Of a stretch of DNA of 64,000 nt, positions 59,757 to 64,000 are shown in pieces. The first letter of the stretch is position 1, and every line of letters starts with the position of its first letter. Made by a program: the position numbers and the translations under genes. The notes beneath the pieces are model-generated. The model was not told the origin of the DNA, made no database searches, and worked only from the letters and a program-made list of their open reading frames with translations. The stretch comes from Candidatus Rifleibacteriota bacterium (lineage in GTDB: Bacteria; Muiribacteriota; Ozemobacteria; Ozemobacterales; Ozemobacteraceae), in contig JAHISQ010000176.1 in assembly GCA_018818125.1 (NCBI GenBank), positions 1-64,000 on the forward strand. The letters are read 5' to 3'.

Positions 59757-62700
59757 ACGGGAATTCTTTTTTTTCAAAGAGCGAATGTAATGATCTGTTG
59801 GAGAGTTTTCTGGCAGATTCTGTCGAGCATCTGGAGGGTATTGAGCCTCTGCTTTTGCAACTTGAATCAGCGCCTGCTGCAGATCGGGAAGGTCTTACAA
59901 ATCGAGTTTTCCGCGCCGCTCATTCAATTAAGGGTTCTAGCGGAATGTTCGGTTTTACGCAAATTTATGAACTTTCTCATAAAACTGAATGGTTGCTTGA
60001 GTTTCTCAGATCCGGAAAGATTGATCCGTCAAGCGACCTTATTGATTTGCTGCTGAAATGCTTCGATTGTTTGCGTAATCTGATTGAACACTCAGCTCAG
60101 AGCAATAAAATTGATATTTCCGAAGTTCTTGGTTCCCTTAATAAAACCCTTGATAAAATAGACGGGAAAACTAAGAGCAAGCCAGACGCGAAATCTCCTG
60201 ATTGTCTGATCCCAAGACTTTTTAAACTGCCTGACGATGAGATTGCCGAGGCTCACAGGATTGGCTGGAAAATATATTTATGCAAGCTTGATCTGATAAG
60301 AGATATAGATAACCGGGGCAAATCACTTCTGGATTTTTATGGATCTCTAGATTCATTTGGCACAGTGATGCGTTGTGAAATTGATTTTGATGCCTTTATC
60401 GAATCCGAAAAAGAACAGTTACATGTTTTGCCGATGGAAGTTCTTTATTGCTCAGAAATGGAGTCTGAAGAGCTTGACGATATGCTGGAAATACCGCCAG
60501 GATCTCTTCATTTATTCGAAAACAAATTACAGGGGACGGATCTATCAACAATTTTTGCTGAATCAGTTGACATTCCACTTTCAAAAGATAATGAAAAAGC
60601 CGTGGCAGAAGATAATTTGAGCGCAAACACTGCTGTTGCAGATTCAGTCAAACTTGTTGCCGGGGAAACCGAAGTCATCCAGGTTCATGAAAAGACTGAA
60701 CCCACTTTGCGCGTTAAGGTCAGCCTGCTCGAAGATCTTATGAATCTTGCGGGTGAGCTTGTTTTAAGTCGAAATCAGCTCAGGGAAGGCTTAAATCGCA
60801 ATGATATGCGGGTTATCCGTGCCAGCGGACAACGCATGGGTCAGGTCACCACCGAACTGCAGGAAACCATTATGATGACACGTCTGCAACCTCTCGACAG
60901 AGTGTTTTCAAAATTTCCCCGTATGATTCGCGATCTTTCGCAGCAGTTAGGCAAAGAGATTCAGCTGACAATGGAAGGGCGCGAAGTAGAGCTTGACAAG
61001 ACTTTGATTGAAGGACTTAGCGACCCTCTGACACACATGGTACGTAACGCTGTAGATCATGGCGTGGAGTCTTCTGAAGAGCGCGTTCTCCTTGGTAAAA
61101 GCAATCCGGCTCGCATTAAACTTCAGGCGTTTTATGAAGCCAGTCGGGTTATAATAGAAGTAACCGACGACGGCCGCGGCATTGATGGTGAAAAAGTCTG
61201 CGCAAAAGCTGTCGAACGAGGCCTGTTACCAATCGAAAAAGCCCGAGGTCTATCGATTAAAGAAAAACAGAATCTGATTCTTCTACCAGGGCTGTCGACG
61301 GCAGACAAGGTATCTGAGTTGTCCGGGCGCGGCGTCGGTATGGACGTCGTCAAAGCCAATATCGATAATCTTGGTGGCAAGGTAGAAATTGTTTCTGAGC
61401 TTGGCAAAGGTTCTTCTTTTCGTATCAAACTGCCCTTGACTCTTGCTATTATTCCTTCGCTGATTCTTTCCACAAGTGGTGAAGTCTTTGCTATTCCACA
61501 GCTGAATGTTGTTGAAATGCTGATGATTTCGGCTGAAATGGTCAAGAGAAAAATTGAAGTCATTGGTAATCAGGATGTGCTGGTTTTGCGCGGCAAGCTG
61601 CTTCCGCTGATTTCAATGAACGCTTTTCTTGGTGACGCAAGAACATTTGCTGATAAGGAAATGGGTGTTGAAAAATCTGATCGTCGGCAGCGACTGGCCG
61701 ATCGCCGTTCGCCGCGTTACGATTCAAAAATTAAAGGTCTGGTCAGTAACATTGGTGATCAGGATCAACCAGCCCGGGAAAACGGTCGCCGATATCATGC
61801 TGCCAGCGATATTAATGTCGTGATTGTAACTACTGGCAGCTTTTCTTATGGCATTGTCGTTGATAAGCCGCTTTTTACCGAAGAAATTGTAGTGAAGCAA
61901 CTCGGCAGCGATTTAAAGGGTCTTTCAGAATATTCTGGCGCGACTATCATGGGCGATGGCCGCATAGCCCTTATTATTGACGTGTTTGGACTTGCCGTTC
62001 GCGCCAATATAATGGGGCAGCACCATTCACTAAATAAAGCCATGGTTGAAGCGGTGGTTGACGCCAGAAACGAAGCGAACACCGTTCCATTTCTGGCTTT
62101 TCGCTGTGGCGAGCCACAAACTCTTGTGCTGCCTCTGTTTCTTATTGCGAGACTCGAAAAAATCAAGCTCAAGAATGTCGTGTCATGTGGCAGCTGGAAA
62201 GCGATTCAGCAAGGCGACCAGATGTTGCCGGTTTTTATGATCAGTGACACCAGCAAAGTAGCTCCGATTCGCAATGATCAGGAATGCGGGGTAATCGTCA
62301 TTCGAGTTCGCAACCGCGAAATTGGTCTGGTTGCTGCGCTTCCCATTGAGGTGCTTGAGATGAATCCTGACCTTGATGTTACCGTTCTTCGGCAGCCAGG
62401 GATTGGTGGTTCTAAAGTTTGGAATAATGAGTCTGTTCTGTTTGTAGATATCTGGGAAATCCTGACCAGAGAACGACCTGAATTGCTTGAATTCAGTCAT
62501 GAATCGGCTTTCGAGCATGGGAAGGCTCCTCGGTTACTGGTTCTTGAGCCATCGGATTACTTTCAGAACCAGTTGCGTCTTCAGTTTGAAAATCAGGGTT
62601 TTTCTGTAAAACTTGCGCGATCATGGACTGAAATAGACGAGTGCCTGGCAAATCCTGGATCAGACTATAAAGCCTTGTTTGCGGATATGAATCTTCTGCG

Positions 62701-62908
62701 GCAGAACAATTTTGCCAGTGTTCGCAGGCTGCGTGAGGAAAAGAAGCTCAATGGTGCCATGATTGTGGCATTGCGAATGAATGGCGGCGATTATGCCAGA
62801 ACTCTTGCCGCTGAAGGAATTGTCGAGGTTTTTCAGAAGCTGGAGAACCAGTATCTGGCTGAATGGCTTAGTTCCGCTATACCAAACGGCATCTCGCCGC
62901 AAAATTGA
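59753..62908 (+). CDS. cheA: Chemotaxis histidine kinase CheA with an added receiver-like domain
   Basis: The 1051-residue protein contains an HPt domain with phosphorylated H57 (FRAAHSIKGSSGMFGF) and a P2-like region at about 165-250. The dimerisation helices start at VKVSLLEDLMNLAGELVLSR. The ATPase has N-box HMVRNAVDHGVESSEER (about 428), DDGRGIDG and GRGVGMDVV. A CheW-like domain (about 565-765) and a second CheW-like one (about 775-915) follow. A receiver-like domain (about 925-1045, LFADMNLLRQ with Asp) ends it. CheA phosphorylates CheY. Two CheW domains and a terminal receiver are unusual. The start is GTG, apparently coupled to an upstream short ORF. The hydrogenase-like gene follows 24 bases later. 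Confidence 0.93.
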   Translation: MNGNSFFSKSECNDLLESFLADSVEHLEGIEPLLLQLESAPAADREGLTNRVFRAAHSIKGSSGMFGFTQIYELSHKTEWLLEFLRSGKIDPSSDLIDLLLKCFDCLRNLIEHSAQSNKIDISEVLGSLNKTLDKIDGKTKSKPDAKSPDCLIPRLFKLPDDEIAEAHRIGWKIYLCKLDLIRDIDNRGKSLLDFYGSLDSFGTVMRCEIDFDAFIESEKEQLHVLPMEVLYCSEMESEELDDMLEIPPGSLHLFENKLQGTDLSTIFAESVDIPLSKDNEKAVAEDNLSANTAVADSVKLVAGETEVIQVHEKTEPTLRVKVSLLEDLMNLAGELVLSRNQLREGLNRNDMRVIRASGQRMGQVTTELQETIMMTRLQPLDRVFSKFPRMIRDLSQQLGKEIQLTMEGREVELDKTLIEGLSDPLTHMVRNAVDHGVESSEERVLLGKSNPARIKLQAFYEASRVIIEVTDDGRGIDGEKVCAKAVERGLLPIEKARGLSIKEKQNLILLPGLSTADKVSELSGRGVGMDVVKANIDNLGGKVEIVSELGKGSSFRIKLPLTLAIIPSLILSTSGEVFAIPQLNVVEMLMISAEMVKRKIEVIGNQDVLVLRGKLLPLISMNAFLGDARTFADKEMGVEKSDRRQRLADRRSPRYDSKIKGLVSNIGDQDQPARENGRRYHAASDINVVIVTTGSFSYGIVVDKPLFTEEIVVKQLGSDLKGLSEYSGATIMGDGRIALIIDVFGLAVRANIMGQHHSLNKAMVEAVVDARNEANTVPFLAFRCGEPQTLVLPLFLIARLEKIKLKNVVSCGSWKAIQQGDQMLPVFMISDTSKVAPIRNDQECGVIVIRVRNREIGLVAALPIEVLEMNPDLDVTVLRQPGIGGSKVWNNESVLFVDIWEILTRERPELLEFSHESAFEHGKAPRLLVLEPSDYFQNQLRLQFENQGFSVKLARSWTEIDECLANPGSDYKALFADMNLLRQNNFASVRRLREEKKLNGAMIVALRMNGGDYARTLAAEGIVEVFQKLENQYLAEWLSSAIPNGISPQN

Positions 62909-62932
62909 ATCTAATTCCCGGGAGAAAACCTG

Positions 62933-64000
62933 ATGTTGCGCCCGTTACCTAAAGTTGTTGAGGTTGTTAAAGATAACTGCGTTAATTGCCATGCATGTAT
63001 AGCCGCCTGCCCGGTCAAGCTCTGCAATGATGCTTCTGGAGACACCGTTGAAATTATCACCGACATGTGTATCGGTTGTGGACAGTGTCTGAAAGCCTGT
63101 ACGCACGATGCGCGACGGCCTCTGGATGATACTGCCAGCTTTATGGAAGCTCTGGCGCGGCATGAACCAATGATCGCGGTCGTCGCACCAGCCGTTTCGG
63201 TATCTTTTCCAAATGAATACCTGCGTCTGAATGGCTGGCTTAAAGCCAGAGGTGTGACTGGTGTTTTTGATGTGAGCTTTGGCGCTGAACTGACGGTAAA
63301 GTCATACCTTGAGCATATTAAAAACAACAAGCCTGACCTGGTAATTGCGCAACCTTGCCCGGCTCTGGTCAACTATGCTGAGATTTACCACCCGGAATTG
63401 CTTCCTTCGCTTGCACCTGCCGACAGCCCCATGCTGCATACTATCAAACTTATTCGTGAATTCTGGCCCCAATTCGCGAGCCATAAAATTGCCGTTCTTT
63501 CGCCCTGTATTGCCAAAAAACGTGAATTTGTTCAGACTGGACTGGGCGATTACAACGTTACCATGTCGAATCTGAAAGCCTGGTTTGAGAAAGAGAATAT
63601 CCGCCTGATCAGCTATCAGGAAGTTGAATACGATAATCCGCCAGCTGAGCGCGCGGTTTTGTTCTCTACGCCGGGAGGGCTCCTCAAAACGGCTGAACGC
63701 TGGAACCCTGATGTGCAAAAGGTGACTCGAAAAATCGAAGGGCCGCATACAATTTACAACTATCTCAATGACCTGGATCGTCTACGTCAGGAGAAAAAGG
63801 CGCCCCTGCTTGTTGATTGTCTTAACTGCGAAATGGGTTGCAATGGTGGTACAGGAACTGACATCAAGCATGGCTCTCCTGATCAGGTTGAGCGACTGGT
63901 CGAAGAGCGCAGCCAGCATATGCAGAACAGGCACCGCCGATGGGGGCCGATGTCTGCTTATCGTACGCGCAAGGGACTTGAAAAGCTGATTAGTAAATAT
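62933..64000 (+). CDS. [FeFe]-hydrogenase-like sensor protein (3' end outside window)
   Basis: An ATG with GGGAGA upstream opens a frame that runs off the right edge, 356 residues so far. Residues 1-60 hold two [4Fe-4S] ferredoxin motifs (CVNCHACIAACPVKLC and CIGCGQCLKACTHDAR). The H-cluster domain follows: L1 is AQPCPALVNYAE (C142), L2 is SPCIAKKREF (C192) and L3 is CLNCEMGCNGGTG (C299 and C303). In catalytic hydrogenases L1 is TSCCP. Here the proton-relay cysteine is proline, as in the sensory, low-activity group. It is inferred to sense H2 or redox state and pass the signal to CheA, encoded 24 bases upstream. The C-terminus may carry a PAS or output domain. Confidence 0.9.
   Translation, partial: MLRPLPKVVEVVKDNCVNCHACIAACPVKLCNDASGDTVEIITDMCIGCGQCLKACTHDARRPLDDTASFMEALARHEPMIAVVAPAVSVSFPNEYLRLNGWLKARGVTGVFDVSFGAELTVKSYLEHIKNNKPDLVIAQPCPALVNYAEIYHPELLPSLAPADSPMLHTIKLIREFWPQFASHKIAVLSPCIAKKREFVQTGLGDYNVTMSNLKAWFEKENIRLISYQEVEYDNPPAERAVLFSTPGGLLKTAERWNPDVQKVTRKIEGPHTIYNYLNDLDRLRQEKKAPLLVDCLNCEMGCNGGTGTDIKHGSPDQVERLVEERSQHMQNRHRRWGPMSAYRTRKGLEKLISKY

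Overview
The window is a gene-dense bacterial chromosome segment. No ribosomal RNA, phage or complete transposon is visible. The cell envelope looks Gram-negative: the first, partial gene ends like an outer-membrane beta-barrel, and many proteins carry signal peptides. A flavodiiron protein, an exported peroxiredoxin, molybdo-flavoenzyme subunits and a [FeFe]-hydrogenase-like sensor point to an anaerobe or microaerobe. A two-domain asparagine synthase, flotillin-like FloA, WG-repeat proteins, an ankyrin membrane protein and a TMEM43/GIDE pair suggest a free-living organism from a poorly sampled lineage. I cannot name the phylum from the sequence; a candidate phylum such as Riflebacteria is only a guess.

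Layout. 1-6.4 kb: barrel terminus, Ala/Thr-rich exported protein, LysM cell-wall protein, ATP-grasp-like protein, two-gene TPR operon. 6.4-9 kb: XdhB/XdhC-type subunits without a molybdenum subunit, and a degenerate GGDEF protein. 9.1-13.1 kb: mfd plus a DUF1232-like gene. 13.1-19.4 kb: nagA, flavodiiron protein, floA, cation/Ca2+ exchanger. 19.5-22 kb: ankyrin membrane protein and a small conserved protein. 22-27 kb: Asn/Gly-rich exported protein, ECF sigma / zinc-finger anti-sigma / DUF3106-like operon, WG-repeat protein. 27.1-28.9 kb: a decay zone with remnants of an ActP-like symporter and an MscS-family channel. 29-35 kb: YwbE, peroxiredoxin, asnB, tRNA-Gln(CUG), radical SAM protein. 35-40 kb: DUF2971 protein, four small exported proteins, a thioredoxin-fold fusion, tRNA-Leu(GAG). 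40.4-48.5 kb: a candidate small RNA and a Type I restriction-modification locus (hsdR, hsdM, AlbA_2 protein, hsdS, DUF559-type nuclease). 48.9-58.3 kb: TMEM43-like and GIDE-like membrane proteins, a large WG-repeat protein with a truncated paralogue beside it, a three-repeat exported protein, a serine hydrolase and two membrane proteins. 58.4-64 kb: cheX, cheY, cheA and a [FeFe]-hydrogenase-like protein running off the end.

Working units. Four-base stop/start overlaps or short gaps show operons for the TPR pair, xdhC-xdhB, the hsd locus, sigma/anti-sigma/DUF3106 and cheA-hydrogenase. The last is the most suggestive: a hydrogenase with a sensor-type H-cluster site sits 24 bases behind a CheA that carries its own receiver-like domain, which suggests redox or H2 input to a chemosensory pathway. 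Two dispersed palindromic repeat families (9.1/14.9 kb and 50.2/54.8 kb) are not explained by the genes. In the second, a compensatory base-pair change supports a conserved RNA hairpin.
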